From: Methanoculleus frigidifontis
GTDB lineage: Archaea; Halobacteriota; Methanomicrobia; Methanomicrobiales; Methanoculleaceae
NCBI RefSeq assembly: GCF_030464345.1
Contig: NZ_VCYH01000009.1
Coordinates: 55,170 to 119,169 of the forward strand
Length of the DNA: 64,000 nucleotides
Direction of reading: 5' to 3'
Shown here: positions 8,082 through 18,125 of the stretch, in pieces
Numbering within the stretch: position 1 is the first letter of the stretch
How the letters are laid out: each line of letters opens with the position of its first letter
Notes under the pieces: model-generated
What the model was told of the DNA's origin: nothing
Seen by the model: the letters and a program-made list of their open reading frames with translations, nothing else
The model's database searches: none
Translations under genes and position numbers: made by a program

Positions 8082-9914
8082 TTAGATGAACCGGGGCTTC
8101 TTCGAGAGCTTCCGCGGGGTATAGAGGGGGCGGGAGGGTTTGCCGGCGGTCTCGGCCCTGACGGCGGCGACGAGCTCTTCCTCGGTCATCTGCATCTTGC
8201 AGGGCTTCTTCGGCTCCGAGAGCCTCCGCACCGTCACGGTGAGCCGTCCGGTCTCGGCCTCCTGGTCGCCGATGACCGCGACGAAGGGGACCCAGTCCAT
8301 CCCGGCCTCGCGGACCTTCTTGTTCACGCTCTCCTCGCGGTCGTCGAAGTCGGCGCGGATCCCGGCAGCGGTTAAGCGCGAAGCGATCTCCTCGGCGAAG
8401 GGGTGGTGCCGCTCGGCGATCGGCACGAGCCGCACCTGGGTCGGGGAGAGCCAGGTCGGAAGCGACGGCACCGCCTGGGTCGCGGTCTTCTCGAGGAGGG
8501 CGCAGATGACCCGCTCGATGCTGCCGGTCGGCGAGCAGTGGAGGATCGGCGGGTAGACCTCCTCGCCCTCGGGGGCGTAGTACTTGATCCCGAACCGGCG
8601 GGAGCTCTCCACGTCGATCTGCACCGTCGGGTTCTCGATCGGCCTTCCCTGGCCGTCGATCGCGGCGAGGTCGACTTTTGCGATCCAGTAGTGGAAGCGC
8701 TCGGAGAGCACCTCGATCAGCATGGGGACACCGGAGTCTGCGACGATCTTCTTCACCCAGGCCTCGTTCTCCGCGTAGAAGTCGCGGGTGCAGCGGAAGA
8801 TGCCGACGAGCGGGGTCTCGAGGTCCTGTCCGGTCTGCCAGCCCATCCGGAGCTGCTCCTCAAACGCCTGCAGGGTGCCGGCCTCGTCGCGGCAGAGGGT
8901 GTGCATATCGGGCATGGTGAAGGCGCGGAGGCGCTTGAGGCCGATCACCTCGCCCTTCTGCTCGTGACGGAACGAGTAGGTGGAGAGCTCGTACATCTTC
9001 ATCGGGAGGGTGTTTGGCGAGATGTGCATGTCGTGCATGATCGAGAACATCCCGAAACAGGCCGCGAACCGGAGCATCATGTCGCGGTTGCCGCTCTTGA
9101 ACCGGTACTGCCGCTCGCCGAACTTCCCGGCGTGCTCGTTGATCGCCGTGTTCCCGAGGTCGTACATCACCGGCGTCTCGACCGGCATCCCGCCGTAGTC
9201 GAGGACGAGCCCGAGGACGTAGTCGGCGAGAAGGTCGCGGACGAGCTTGCCGCGGGGCATCCAGCGGTGGTGGCCGACGTCGGAGAGCGCCTCGTAGTCG
9301 ACGAGCTCCTTTGCGCGCATCAGTTCGACGTGGAGCGGCTCGCCGCCCTCCGGGCCGGGAAGCCCGAGCTCCTTCTTCACGAGAGCGCCGAAGGCAGAGT
9401 CGTCGGCGTACCCGGTCGCGTCCCGCCGCTCCCCGTCCGGGGTCAGCACGAAGAACTCGTGCTCGATCTGCTTCTTCGCCGCCTCCCCGGCCGCGCCCGG
9501 GACGATCGTCCGGGAGAGCTCGGAGAGCGGGTGGCCCTTGCAGGAGAGGGTGAAGGCCTTGTACCAGCCGAAAGGCGCCCGCTTCACCGTGAGCCCCTCG
9601 TCTGCACCGAGCGCCGCCTCCATCGCTTTCAGAGCGGTGACCGCTGCTTCGGGCGAAGAGAGATCGCTCGAGAGGTGGGCGTAGGGGTAGATCATGATGT
9701 TCGTAACATCGAGCTGTGCCGCCGTCGAGCGGATCTCCTCGACCGCCTGCCGGACGGCGTCGTCCACGTTCTCTTCGTCGACCGACTCGACTGCGCAGAA
9801 AACAGTCAGCGCCTCGTCGAGCATGTCCGCAGGGACGATCGCTTCCTCGGCGAGTTTGGTCTTCTTTCGTGCTTCGTATTCGATATGGTCTGAGTGAATC
9901 AGGAGAAGTCGCAT
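8082..9914 (-). CDS. thrS: threonyl-tRNA synthetase, archaeal type
   Basis: A 610-residue protein that charges tRNA-Thr. Residues 1-140 ([19 protein letters not shown], then [19 protein letters not shown]) are the archaeal D-aminoacyl-tRNA-deacylase-like editing domain. The class II catalytic core follows, with motif 2 [20 protein letters not shown] and motif 3 [20 protein letters not shown]. The C-terminal anticodon-binding domain is about residues 490-590. Length and domain order are normal. The ATG at 9914 begins the first conserved residue. It lies downstream of dcd across a 420-base gap that carries tandem repeats, so it probably has its own promoter. Confidence 0.96.
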   Translation of the reverse strand: MRLLLIHSDHIEYEARKKTKLAEEAIVPADMLDEALTVFCAVESVDEENVDDAVRQAVEEIRSTAAQLDVTNIMIYPYAHLSSDLSSPEAAVTALKAMEAALGADEGLTVKRAPFGWYKAFTLSCKGHPLSELSRTIVPGAAGEAAKKQIEHEFFVLTPDGERRDATGYADDSAFGALVKKELGLPGPEGGEPLHVELMRAKELVDYEALSDVGHHRWMPRGKLVRDLLADYVLGLVLDYGGMPVETPVMYDLGNTAINEHAGKFGERQYRFKSGNRDMMLRFAACFGMFSIMHDMHISPNTLPMKMYELSTYSFRHEQKGEVIGLKRLRAFTMPDMHTLCRDEAGTLQAFEEQLRMGWQTGQDLETPLVGIFRCTRDFYAENEAWVKKIVADSGVPMLIEVLSERFHYWIAKVDLAAIDGQGRPIENPTVQIDVESSRRFGIKYYAPEGEEVYPPILHCSPTGSIERVICALLEKTATQAVPSLPTWLSPTQVRLVPIAERHHPFAEEIASRLTAAGIRADFDDREESVNKKVREAGMDWVPFVAVIGDQEAETGRLTVTVRRLSEPKKPCKMQMTEEELVAAVRAETAGKPSRPLYTPRKLSKKPRFI

Positions 9915-10050
9915 GCCATTAACCCCGGGAATATTTCGGTACAGATCTGTGTTCTTGAACTATATAACGTGCGGACTGGTGCGCTCCTGCGAATCCCTCG
10001 CAGAGGGTGGCCGACGGCAGAGTCCCCTCCGGCGCGAGGGCTGAGGAGCC

Positions 10051-10209
10051 GGATACAGTGGCCCGTGGAGAGAATCGCAACTGCGGGAGGAGATGACAGG
10101 GCAGGATACAGTGGACCGGGAAGGATATCGGAACGGTGGAAGGGAATGATTGAGCCGGATGCACCGGACCGTGGGGAGAATCGCAACGGGGGTGGGGACG
10201 GGGGAGGGG
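10051..10209. repeat. three degenerate tandem units of 53 bases
   Basis: Units begin at 10051, 10104 and 10157, an exact 53-base period. They open GGATACAGTGGCCCGTGG, GGATACAGTGGACCGGGA and GGATGCACCGGACCGTGG. Units one and three share GGAGAGAATCGCAAC or a one-base variant. The last unit runs into a G-rich hairpin arm like those of the dispersed repeats. There are no spacers, so this is not a CRISPR. Confidence 0.75.
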
Positions 10210-10226
10210 GCCCAGCCCCCTCCCCG
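10179..10226 (+). repeat. solo arm of the dispersed repeat family
   Basis: AATCGC, a G-run, then GGGGAGGGGGCCCAGCCCCC and TCCCC: the outer arm and hairpin of the repeat family with no core following it. Confidence 0.55.
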
Positions 10227-10334
10227 CAGACGCTTTACCGGCAGTTCGCGCACGTGTTCTGCCCGAAACGGGCAGAATATCCCTTGAACCACCCCGCCCC
10301 GGGCAGCACAAAAAAAACGAGAGCGGATCCGCCC

Positions 10335-10892
10335 TCACGCACCGCGCCGGTTCTCGTGGTAGCGCGAGAGGGTTGCCTGCCGCTGGTCCATGTATTTTGC
10401 ATCGCCCTTGCAGTTGTAGGGGCGGGCGGCACGCTCCGTCGTATAGAAGACCAACTGGCCGATCGGCATCCCGGCGTACATCCTGACCGGCCGCGCATTG
10501 ACGTTGCACATCTCGAGGGTGATCGTCCCCCGGAAGCCCGCGTCGATCCAGCCGCCGGTCTGGTGGAGCTCGACGCCCAGGCGGGCGATGCTGCTCTTGC
10601 CCTCGATGCTCGCGACGACCTTGTCCGGAAGCTCGATCGCTTCATACGTCTCGGCGAGGACGAACTGCCCGGGCGCAAGCACGATCGAATCGGCCGTCAT
10701 CTCCTCGACGTCCGCGCAGACGCTTTCGCGGTCGAAGGGGTCGATCACGTCGTCGCCCGGGACGTACCAGACGAAGTGGCTGCCGAGCCGGATATCGAGG
10801 GAGTTTGGCTGGATCAGGGCCGGGTCGAAGGGATCGACTTTGATGAACCCGCGCTTGATGTGATCCTCTATCTGCCAGTCAACAAGAATCAT
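10335..10892 (-). CDS. dcd: dCTP deaminase
   Basis: A 185-residue trimeric deaminase or dUTPase-fold enzyme that makes dUTP (or dUMP in the bifunctional form) from dCTP for thymidylate synthesis. Conserved blocks are [11 protein letters not shown], the nucleotide-binding [20 protein letters not shown], the catalytic [13 protein letters not shown] and [11 protein letters not shown]. The tail ([17 protein letters not shown]) is the usual substrate-closing lid. Its start overlaps the end of the upstream TrmJ-like gene by 14 bases, indicating one transcript. Confidence 0.95.
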   Translation of the reverse strand: MILVDWQIEDHIKRGFIKVDPFDPALIQPNSLDIRLGSHFVWYVPGDDVIDPFDRESVCADVEEMTADSIVLAPGQFVLAETYEAIELPDKVVASIEGKSSIARLGVELHQTGGWIDAGFRGTITLEMCNVNARPVRMYAGMPIGQLVFYTTERAARPYNCKGDAKYMDQRQATLSRYHENRRGA

Positions 10893-11625
10893 CCGTAGTA
10901 GTATCTCCCCATGACCCGTTTAAGGGTTCTTTTTTCTCTCCCATATGCCACTCGGCGCGCCGCATCAGGCCGTGCATCGTGCTCACTTCCCGGGCGGTGA
11001 GCTTCGTGCGCCCAAGGACGCGCCGGATCAGGGTCATCGTGTTCTCCCGCTTGAAGTCGGGGTGGTCGATCCGGTCGAGGAAGGCATCGATGTGGGTGTA
11101 GAGCGAGTCCATCTCCACCGGGGAGGCCAGGAGGTAGGTGCCCCGCGGGAGATTTGCGAGCTCGTAGCAGACGATCCCGACCGCGTGGGAGAGGTTGAGG
11201 ATTGGGTAGACCTCGCTTGTGGGGATGGTGCAGATGAGGTTGCTCCGGGCAAGCTCCGTGTTGGCGAGCCCCCAGTTCTCCCGCCCGAAGAGAAAAGCGA
11301 CGCGGCCGTCGATATCGGCGACGATCTCGCGGACCTCCGCGGGCTCGTAGTAGGGCATCCGCATGGGGGTGCAGATCGATTTGCTCACCTCGCCGGTCGT
11401 GGCCACCACAAAATCGTAGTCCCGGTAGACCTCCTCGAGCGTGCAGCGGCGGGCGCTGTCGAGAACGTCGCGGGCGTGCGACGCGCGGGCGATCGCGTCG
11501 TCGCCGAGCGGGCAGGGGTTGACGAGCACCAGGTCGCAGAACCCGAAGTTCTTCATCACCCGGGCGGCGAACCCGACGTTCCCCTCGTAGAGGGGCTCGA
11601 CGAGGACGATGGCTATCTCCGGCAT
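10879..11625 (-). CDS. trmJ: TrmJ-like SpoU/TrmH-family tRNA 2'-O-methyltransferase
   Basis: A 248-residue SPOUT methyltransferase. The N-terminus reads [20 protein letters not shown]. The knot region contains [19 protein letters not shown] (SAM binding) and [17 protein letters not shown] (motif 3). The C-terminal helical tail ([20 protein letters not shown]) is typical of TrmJ, which methylates ribose at position 32 of tRNAs. The start was moved inward to 11625 because upstream residues are shadow-like. It lies 7 bases after the GGGP synthase stop and overlaps dcd. Confidence 0.88.
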   Translation of the reverse strand: MPEIAIVLVEPLYEGNVGFAARVMKNFGFCDLVLVNPCPLGDDAIARASHARDVLDSARRCTLEEVYRDYDFVVATTGEVSKSICTPMRMPYYEPAEVREIVADIDGRVAFLFGRENWGLANTELARSNLICTIPTSEVYPILNLSHAVGIVCYELANLPRGTYLLASPVEMDSLYTHIDAFLDRIDHPDFKRENTMTLIRRVLGRTKLTAREVSTMHGLMRRAEWHMGEKKEPLNGSWGDTTTDDSC

Positions 11626-11632
11626 GGGGGAT

Positions 11633-12334
11633 CTAGCGGACCGCCCGGACGGTCTCGCGCAGGACGGCCGGCCCCTGGTCGTAGACGGCGTTTCCGACGA
11701 CGATCGTATCCGCGTAGCGCCCCATCTCGGCAGCGCGCTCGCCGGAGGTGATCCCGCCGCCGTAGTAGAGGACGGCGTTCTCGACTGCATCCGCCGCGGC
11801 GCGCACCACGGCCGGGTCGCCGTAGGCGCCGGAGTACTCGATGTAGACGATCGGAAAGCGGAAGTAGCGGTCGGCGACGCTCGCGTAGGCGGCGACGTCC
11901 TCGGCGCCGATACCGCAGTGCGCCCGGGTCACCTGCCCGACGGCCGACGCCGGGTTGAGGACGATGTAGGCCTCCGGGACGACCTTCTCCCACCGGATCG
12001 CGCCGTCGCCGTGCCGCAGCCATGCCTGGTGCTTCCCGACGATCCAGCGGGCGTCGTCGGTGTTCATGACGCTCGGGACGAAGAGGAGATCGATCCCGTC
12101 GAAGATGACGCACTCGGGGCCTGCCGGCTCCACCACCAGGGGCAGATCGTGGGCGGCGACCAGATCGAGAAGATCGCGGAGATTCTCCTGCGTTACGTTC
12201 AGGGTGCCCGAGAGCATCAGGGCGTCCGTCCCGCTGGTCACGATCTCCTCGACCGCCGCCGGCGAGATCGGTTTGTCGGGATCCAGCTTCGTTACATGAA
12301 CCCAGTTCTTCCAGTTCTGCTGCATGGATGTCAC
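11633..12334 (-). CDS. geranylgeranylglyceryl phosphate synthase
   Basis: A 233-residue TIM-barrel prenyltransferase of the PcrB/GGGPS family. It joins geranylgeranyl diphosphate to glycerol-1-phosphate, the first ether bond of archaeal membrane lipids. Conserved blocks are WKNWVHVTKLDPDKP, the G1P-binding YIEYSGAYGDP and YYGGGITSGERAAEM, and the final IVVGNAVYD. The GTG start at 12334 overlaps the topA stop (GTGA); an ATG at 12325 (MQQNWKNW) is the alternative. Confidence 0.93.
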   Translation of the reverse strand: MTSMQQNWKNWVHVTKLDPDKPISPAAVEEIVTSGTDALMLSGTLNVTQENLRDLLDLVAAHDLPLVVEPAGPECVIFDGIDLLFVPSVMNTDDARWIVGKHQAWLRHGDGAIRWEKVVPEAYIVLNPASAVGQVTRAHCGIGAEDVAAYASVADRYFRFPIVYIEYSGAYGDPAVVRAAADAVENAVLYYGGGITSGERAAEMGRYADTIVVGNAVYDQGPAVLRETVRAVR

Positions 12335-15126
12335 TTCAGGTGAGCGATATAGGCGCGGATGGTGGCCGCCGCGATGCCGGTGATCGCCGAGGCAGCGGCC
12401 GGGTCTGCGGACGTGAGCGTTTCTGCGTCGTAGATGCCGGCGAGCATCAGTCTGTCGAGCGTCGCTTCGCCGATCCCGGGAACCGCGAGGAGTTCTTCGC
12501 GGCCGCGCTCGAAGGCCTTCCGGGAGACCTTCGCCGGGACCGGGCGGCCGAGGTGCAGGCAGACCTTCTCCACGTGTTTATATACGGTCTCCGGGTTCAA
12601 ACCGGTTTTGCTGGCGAGATACGGGATCGGGAGAAGACAGAAGGCGTCCGGGCTCGTGATCCCCGCCTCGCGGTACTTCTTTAGGGAGACCGCCGGGACG
12701 CCGGCCTCTTTCAGCGTCCGCTCGTGGCAGATCTCGCGCGACCGCGTCAGGAGCTCTTCCGTCTCCTTCTCCCCGATCCCGGCTTTTTTGAGCGTTGCCG
12801 GCCTCGCCCGGGAGAGCGCGGCGATGTCCCCGATCCCCTCGTCGAGGAGTTTTGCAAAGATCTTGGCGTGGCTCCGGCCGCGGCGCGGGGGGACGATCTT
12901 CCGGAGGAACTTGCGCAGTTCCGTGCGCCGCCGGAGGATGGTCAGGACCTCCCCGGCCTCGGCGGCCAGGTCCGCCGCAGCGCTCTCGGTGACGCCGGCG
13001 ACGGCGGCGAGCTCCTCCGGCTGCATCGTTGCAATCTCGTAGACCGTGTAGATGTGCCGGGCGTGGAGGCGCCGCATGAGGTCGTCGGTCATCCCCGGCA
13101 TCATCCGGAACGCCTCGACGTTCGACTTGATGTGGCTGCAGAGCGGGCACCCGATGTTCCAGGGGGGCGCACCTTTGCGGATCAGGCGGACGTGGGCGAG
13201 CCGGTGTTCGGGGCAGACCTCGTCGACCCGGATCGCCCGCCCCCACATTGAGCCCGGGAGGCTGACATTGAACCGGCACTCCGGATAGCCGGTGCAACCG
13301 ATGAACTGGGACGCGCCGGTATGCCGGATCCGCAGGTCCTCGCCGCAGACCGGGCAGGGGCCGACGGTATGCTCTTCGGCCGTCTGCTCCCGGATCTCCT
13401 CGCCGATCTCCTCTTCGTGCGCCTCGAGTTCGTCGAAGACGCGGTGCAGCATCTCGCGGGACTCGTCGATCACGTCGTCGCGCGTCCGCTGCCGCTCCTT
13501 GATGAGCTGCATATGCTCTTCGAGCGTCCGGGTCATCTCCGGTTCGGTGATCGTATCGGCGTGGTTGTCGAGGGCGTCGGTGACCGCCCGGCCTACGAGC
13601 GTCGGGCGGAGGGGGTTGCCCTGCACGTAGCGGCGGGAGACGAGCTTGCCGATCACCTCGTGCCGCGTGCTCTTCGTCCCGAGGCCGAGCTCCTCCATCA
13701 CCTGGATCAGCTTGCTCTGGGAGTAGCGGGGCGGTGGCTGGGTCTGCTTCTCCTCGAGCGTCACCTCGCGGATCGCCAGCCGCTCGCCGACCGCAAACGT
13801 CGGCAGGATATTCTCCTTCGCCTCGCTGTAGGGGTAGACGCGCCGCCATCCCGGGTCGATGAGCCGTCCGCCGGTCGCGGTGTAGGGCTCGCCCGCGGCG
13901 TCGAAGAGGCATTTGATCGTCGCCCACGTGGCGTCAGGCGAGAGGGTCGCGAGGAAGCGCCTGACGACGAGCTCGTAGATCTTCCAGCGGTCGCCGGCGA
14001 GCGCTTCCCGGCTCGCCGCCCCTGCAGGGTGGATCGGCGGATGGTCGGTCGACTCCTTCTTGCCGCGGGTCGGCACCGGGCGGCGGTTCTTCTCCACCCA
14101 GGCGACGTCGGCGTCGAAAGCCGTGCCGCGGAGCGTCTTGAGGATACCGTTCAGGTTCAGCGACTTCGGGTAGACGGTGTTGTCGGTCCTCGGGTAGGAG
14201 ATGTACCCGTTCATGTAGAGGTCTTCGGCGATCCGCATCGCATTCGCGGCCGAGAACCCGAGACGGCTCGCAGCGACGATGAACGAGGTGGTATCGAGCG
14301 GCGTCGGCGCACGGTCTTTCTTCTGCCCCTCTTTGATATCGGTCACGGTCAGGGGTTCGCGTGTCCGCTCCTTCGCGGCGAGCGCCTCGGCGTGGTCGTC
14401 GAACCTGCCGTGGGTGTGCCGCGCCTCGATCGCCGTCTCTTCCTTCTCGGTTTCGAGCGAGAGCATCCAGTAGGTCTCCGGGACGAACGACTCGATCTCG
14501 CGTTCCCGCTCGACGATCATCGCAAGCGTCGGGCTCTGCACCCGGCCAACGGAGAGGATGTTGGCGCCGCCCCGTCTGGCGGCGATGCTGATGAACCGGG
14601 TGAGCGACGCACCCCACATCAGGTCGATCGACTGCCGCGCCTCGCCGGCGGCGGCGAGCGCGAAGTCGAGGTCCGCGAGGTTTTCGAACGCCCGCCGGAT
14701 CTCCGTGGGGGTGATCGCCGAGAACCGGGCGCGGTTGATCGAGACGTTCGGGTTCACCGCCCGCACAAGCTCGTAGGCCTCTTTCCCGATCAGCTCGCCC
14801 TCGGTATCGTAATCGGTGGCGATCGTGACGAGGTCCGCCTTCTTTGCGAGCTTCTGGATGAGGCTCACGATCTTCTTCTCGGTCGGCTTCTTTATCACCC
14901 CGGCGTCGATCAGGGTCCGCGGGGGGTGGGTCTCGCTGCGCCAGTTGGTGTAGCCGGGTTCGAAGTCGACCTCGACGACATGGCCCTTCAGCCCGACGAC
15001 CGTTTTGGTGTCGAAGCTGTAGGTGGAGACGCTCCCCTCCCTGACTGCGCGGACCTTCTCGTTCCCGGCGAGGATGCCGGCGATACGGTTTGCTGAAATG
15101 TTCTTCTCTGCGATGATCAGATGCAC
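12331..15126 (-). CDS. topA: DNA topoisomerase I (type IA)
   Basis: A 931-residue type IA topoisomerase. The Toprim domain opens with MHLIIAEKNISANRIAGILA and contains DYDTEGELIGKEAYELV (DxDxEGE). The active-site tyrosine lies in GYISYPRTDNTVYP. At about residues 580-680 there are zinc-ribbon knuckles (CPVCGEDLRIRH, CTGYPEC, CPLC). The C-terminal 250 residues are helix-hairpin-helix-like repeats (LPIPYLASKTGLNPETVYK, LLAVPGIGEATLDRLM), the usual archaeal extension. The GTG start is at 15126. It follows gatB by 6 bases and overlaps the GGGP synthase gene. Confidence 0.95.
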   Translation of the reverse strand: MHLIIAEKNISANRIAGILAGNEKVRAVREGSVSTYSFDTKTVVGLKGHVVEVDFEPGYTNWRSETHPPRTLIDAGVIKKPTEKKIVSLIQKLAKKADLVTIATDYDTEGELIGKEAYELVRAVNPNVSINRARFSAITPTEIRRAFENLADLDFALAAAGEARQSIDLMWGASLTRFISIAARRGGANILSVGRVQSPTLAMIVEREREIESFVPETYWMLSLETEKEETAIEARHTHGRFDDHAEALAAKERTREPLTVTDIKEGQKKDRAPTPLDTTSFIVAASRLGFSAANAMRIAEDLYMNGYISYPRTDNTVYPKSLNLNGILKTLRGTAFDADVAWVEKNRRPVPTRGKKESTDHPPIHPAGAASREALAGDRWKIYELVVRRFLATLSPDATWATIKCLFDAAGEPYTATGGRLIDPGWRRVYPYSEAKENILPTFAVGERLAIREVTLEEKQTQPPPRYSQSKLIQVMEELGLGTKSTRHEVIGKLVSRRYVQGNPLRPTLVGRAVTDALDNHADTITEPEMTRTLEEHMQLIKERQRTRDDVIDESREMLHRVFDELEAHEEEIGEEIREQTAEEHTVGPCPVCGEDLRIRHTGASQFIGCTGYPECRFNVSLPGSMWGRAIRVDEVCPEHRLAHVRLIRKGAPPWNIGCPLCSHIKSNVEAFRMMPGMTDDLMRRLHARHIYTVYEIATMQPEELAAVAGVTESAAADLAAEAGEVLTILRRRTELRKFLRKIVPPRRGRSHAKIFAKLLDEGIGDIAALSRARPATLKKAGIGEKETEELLTRSREICHERTLKEAGVPAVSLKKYREAGITSPDAFCLLPIPYLASKTGLNPETVYKHVEKVCLHLGRPVPAKVSRKAFERGREELLAVPGIGEATLDRLMLAGIYDAETLTSADPAAASAITGIAAATIRAYIAHLK

Positions 15127-15132
15127 GGCTGA

Positions 15133-16557
15133 TTACCCCTCGGTCGTTTCAATACATGCGGCAACGAGCTCGCCGAGCTCGCGGGGGTCCGCCCGCCCCC
15201 GCGTCTCCCGCATCACCTGGCCGACAAGGAAGTTGAGCGCGCCCTTCTTGCCGGCGCGGTAGTCCTCGACCGCCTGCGGGTTGCCTGCGATCACCGTCCT
15301 GACGATCGCGGCGAAATCGACGCCGGTCGCCCTGGCGAGCCCCTCGCGCTCGACGATCGCGGCGGGCTGTTCGCACTCGTTTCCTGCGGCGCAGGAATCG
15401 AGCATCGTCCGGAGCACCTGGACTGCGGCCTTGTCGGTGATGGTATCCTCTTTGAGGAGCTTCAGGAGCCCGGCGAAGTGCCCGGGCGGCACCGCCGCGA
15501 TGCTCATGCTCCGGTAGTTCAGCTCCCCGAGCAGGGTGTCCGCCGTCCAGGTGGCGGCGAGCACCGGATCGACGGAGGCGATCTTCTCAAAGAACTCGGC
15601 GATCTTCAGGTCGCCGGTGAGTGTCCGGGCATGATTTAAGGAGATGCCGTACTGCTCGACGAACCGGTTCTTCCGGGCGACCGGAAGTTCGGGAAGTTCG
15701 ATCTCCTCGACCCACCCGGCGACGGAGAGCGGCCGCAAGTCCGGCTCCGGGAAGTAGCGGTAGTCGTGCTCCTCCTCCTTGCTCCGGGACGCGGTCGTCA
15801 CGCCCCGCCCTTCCTGGAAGTGGCGGGTCTCGCGGACGGTGACCGGCTGGCCGCGGCGGATCAGGTTCCGCTGCCGGGTGACCTCGAAGGTGAGAGCCTT
15901 CTCGACGCCCTTGTACGAGGAGATGTTCTTCACCTCGACCCGCTCGTAGCCCTTGATGGAGATGTTCGCGTCCACCCGGAGCGATCCCTCCTTGTCGCCG
16001 TCGAAGACGCCGAGGTACTCGAGGGTTGCGCGGAGGCGGCCCAGGAACCTGCGTGCCTCCTGGGGCGAGCGCAGGTCCGGCTCGGTCACGATCTCAAGGA
16101 GCGGGATCCCGCTCCGGTTGTAGTCGACGAGCGAGTAGCGGGCACGGTCGCCGCCGCCCTTGTGGACGAGCCGGCCGGGATCCTCCTCGAGGTGCGCACG
16201 GGTGATCCGCACCAGTTTCTCGTGCCCCTCGTCGTCCTCGATCTCGAGGACTCCCCGGATGGAGAGCGGTTTGTCGTACTGGGTGATCTGGAAGGCTTTT
16301 GGGAGGTCCGGGTAGAAGTAGTTCTTCCGGGCGAACTCCGACTCCTCCGGCACCTCCATATTGAGCGCCTTTGCGACCTTGAGGCCGTACTCGACGGCTT
16401 TCCGGTTCAGGCGGGGAAGCGCGCCGGGCAGGCCGAGGCAGACCGGGCAGCAGTGGGTGTTCGGCGGGTCGTCGCGGTAGTCGGTCGAGCAGCTGCAGAA
16501 GAGCTTCGTTGCCGTATTGAGCTGGACATGGATCTCGAGTCCGATGATCACGGTCAT
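15133..16557 (-). CDS. gatB: Asp-tRNA(Asn)/Glu-tRNA(Gln) amidotransferase subunit B
   Basis: A 474-residue subunit that binds the misacylated tRNA and phosphorylates its acyl group. It opens [20 protein letters not shown] and has the zinc cysteine pairs C-S-C and [14 protein letters not shown]. The catalytic region [19 protein letters not shown] follows, and the C-terminal YqeY-like domain ends [20 protein letters not shown]. The ATG at 16557 overlaps the gatA stop by 4 bases. It forms the GatCAB complex with the two upstream genes. Confidence 0.96.
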   Translation of the reverse strand: MTVIIGLEIHVQLNTATKLFCSCSTDYRDDPPNTHCCPVCLGLPGALPRLNRKAVEYGLKVAKALNMEVPEESEFARKNYFYPDLPKAFQITQYDKPLSIRGVLEIEDDEGHEKLVRITRAHLEEDPGRLVHKGGGDRARYSLVDYNRSGIPLLEIVTEPDLRSPQEARRFLGRLRATLEYLGVFDGDKEGSLRVDANISIKGYERVEVKNISSYKGVEKALTFEVTRQRNLIRRGQPVTVRETRHFQEGRGVTTASRSKEEEHDYRYFPEPDLRPLSVAGWVEEIELPELPVARKNRFVEQYGISLNHARTLTGDLKIAEFFEKIASVDPVLAATWTADTLLGELNYRSMSIAAVPPGHFAGLLKLLKEDTITDKAAVQVLRTMLDSCAAGNECEQPAAIVEREGLARATGVDFAAIVRTVIAGNPQAVEDYRAGKKGALNFLVGQVMRETRGRADPRELGELVAACIETTEG

Positions 16558-17855
16558 GCCGATCCCTCCTGCTCGTAGGCGTAGGCGGCATCGATGATCT
16601 GCTCCTCGGCAAAGTGGCGACCGATCAGCTGCAGGCCGACGGGAAGGCCGTCCACGGTCCCGCAAGGCACCGAGATTGCGGGAACGCCGGCGAGGTTCGC
16701 CGGGACGGTGAGGATATCGGAGAGGTACATCGAGAGCGGGTCGCTCTTCTCGCCGAGCCGGAAGGCCACGGTCGGCATCGTCGGGCCGGCGATGACATCG
16801 ACCTCGCCGAGCACCCGCTCGAAGTCCTGCCGGACGTTCCGGCGGGCGACCTGGGCCTTGCCGTAGTACTTGCCGTAGTAGCCGGCGGAGAGCGCGAAGG
16901 TGCCGAGCATGATCCTGCGGCGGACTTCTTTTCCGAAGTGCTCTCCGCGGACCTCCTGGAAGGCTTCGTGCCACTGCTTCTGTGTCGGCGCCGGCGGGCC
17001 GTAGCGGACGCCGTCGAAGCGGGCGAGGTTCGAGCTCGCCTCGCTGGTGCAGATGACGTAGTAGGCGGCGAGGGCATAGGCCATGCTCGGGATGGCGCAG
17101 GGCACCGTCTCTGCCCCGAGGTCTTCGAGGCGGCCTATTGCGGACCTGACCGTCTCTGCGACACGGGGGTCGACGCCTTCGCCGAAGTACTCCTGCGGAA
17201 GGCCGATCCGGAGGCTCTCGATATCGGCGGAGGGCTGGTGGGTATAGGGGCGGTCGAATGATGTCGAGTCGCGGGAGTCGTAGCTCGAGATGACCTCCAT
17301 CAGCCGCGAGACCTCCCCGACGCTCCGCGCCATCGGGCCGATCTGCTCGAGGGAGTTTGCGTAGGCGACGAGGCCGTACCGGGAGACGCGGCCGTAGGTC
17401 GGTTTGAGGCCGACGATCCCGCAGAATGCGGCGGGGCAGCGGATCGACCCGCCGGTATCGGTGCCGAGCGCCATCGGGACGAGCCCGGCGGCGACGGCGG
17501 CGGCGCTCCCGCCGGATGAGCCGCCCGGCACGCGGGTCTGGTCGACGGGGTTTAAGGTAGGCCCGTAGCCGCTCGTCTCGGTCGTGGTGCCCATCCCGAA
17601 CTCGTCCATATTGGTCTTGCCGACGATCGCGGCGCCTTCGCCGCGGAGCAGCGAGACGACGTGGGCGTCGTAGGGCGGAACGTATCCTGCAAGGATGCGC
17701 GACCCGCAGGTCGTCTGGATGCCGCAGGTGGAGATGTTGTCCTTGACGGCGACCGCGACGCCGCTGAGTTTCCCGTCGCCGTAGGGGGCGGCATCGCACG
17801 TGGTGATGAAGGCGTTGCAGCGGTCGTCGGGTGCAAAGGAAAGCGTTCCCGCCAC
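16554..17855 (-). CDS. gatA: Asp-tRNA(Asn)/Glu-tRNA(Gln) amidotransferase subunit A
   Basis: A 433-residue amidase-signature protein that releases ammonia from glutamine. The Ser-cisSer-Lys triad is visible: the lysine in [10 protein letters not shown], and the serines in [17 protein letters not shown] and [14 protein letters not shown]. The GTG start at 17855 directly abuts the gatC stop (TAAGTG). Length is slightly shorter than bacterial GatA but complete. Confidence 0.96.
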   Translation of the reverse strand: MAGTLSFAPDDRCNAFITTCDAAPYGDGKLSGVAVAVKDNISTCGIQTTCGSRILAGYVPPYDAHVVSLLRGEGAAIVGKTNMDEFGMGTTTETSGYGPTLNPVDQTRVPGGSSGGSAAAVAAGLVPMALGTDTGGSIRCPAAFCGIVGLKPTYGRVSRYGLVAYANSLEQIGPMARSVGEVSRLMEVISSYDSRDSTSFDRPYTHQPSADIESLRIGLPQEYFGEGVDPRVAETVRSAIGRLEDLGAETVPCAIPSMAYALAAYYVICTSEASSNLARFDGVRYGPPAPTQKQWHEAFQEVRGEHFGKEVRRRIMLGTFALSAGYYGKYYGKAQVARRNVRQDFERVLGEVDVIAGPTMPTVAFRLGEKSDPLSMYLSDILTVPANLAGVPAISVPCGTVDGLPVGLQLIGRHFAEEQIIDAAYAYEQEGSA

Positions 17856-18125
17856 TTACATCACCCGCGGTGCTTTGACGAACCCGTCTTCCGTCGATCC
17901 GGCGTTTGCGAGGACGTCCTCCTGGGGGAGGCAGCCGCCGGGCTCGTCCTCCCGGAAGACGTTGGTGAGCTCCGGCGTCAGGGTCTCTTCGCCCGAGACC
18001 TGGTCAAGGGCGTCGAAGTACTCCAGGATCGCGTTGAACTCACGGGTGAACCCGGCCACTTCGTCGCGGGCGAGGTCGATGTCCGCAAGTTTGGCAATAC
18101 TCTCAATCTCAATCTCCGATACCAT
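17856..18125 (-). CDS. gatC: Asp-tRNA(Asn)/Glu-tRNA(Gln) amidotransferase subunit C
   Basis: An 89-residue small subunit that wraps around the GatA/GatB interface. The sequence SIAKLADIDLARDEVAGFTR, followed by FNAILEYFDALDQV and the late LTNVFREDEP, is the family pattern. It heads the gatC-gatA-gatB run and overlaps the end of the upstream asparagine-synthetase-like gene by 17 bases. Confidence 0.93.
   Translation of the reverse strand: MVSEIEIESIAKLADIDLARDEVAGFTREFNAILEYFDALDQVSGEETLTPELTNVFREDEPGGCLPQEDVLANAGSTEDGFVKAPRVM

Larger units (their letters stand above)
9915..10334. other. thrS upstream gap with tandem repeats
   Basis: There is no supported gene. Bases 10051-10209 hold three degenerate 53-base units and 10179-10226 a solo arm of the dispersed repeat; both are listed separately. 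TATATAACG at about 9960-9968 could, in reverse, serve as a TATA-like box (GTTATATA) about 45 bases upstream of the thrS start. Confidence 0.5.

Noticed and set aside
8403..9893. A 496-residue open frame opposite thrS.
   Set aside because: It lies wholly antisense to a well-supported synthetase gene and has the arginine-, valine- and glutamate-rich composition of GC-rich shadow frames. The same applies to long antisense frames opposite UPF0182, topA and polB.
10051..10209. Tandem 53-base units as a CRISPR array.
   Set aside because: The units are contiguous and degenerate along their length, with no alternating repeats and spacers and no cas genes nearby.
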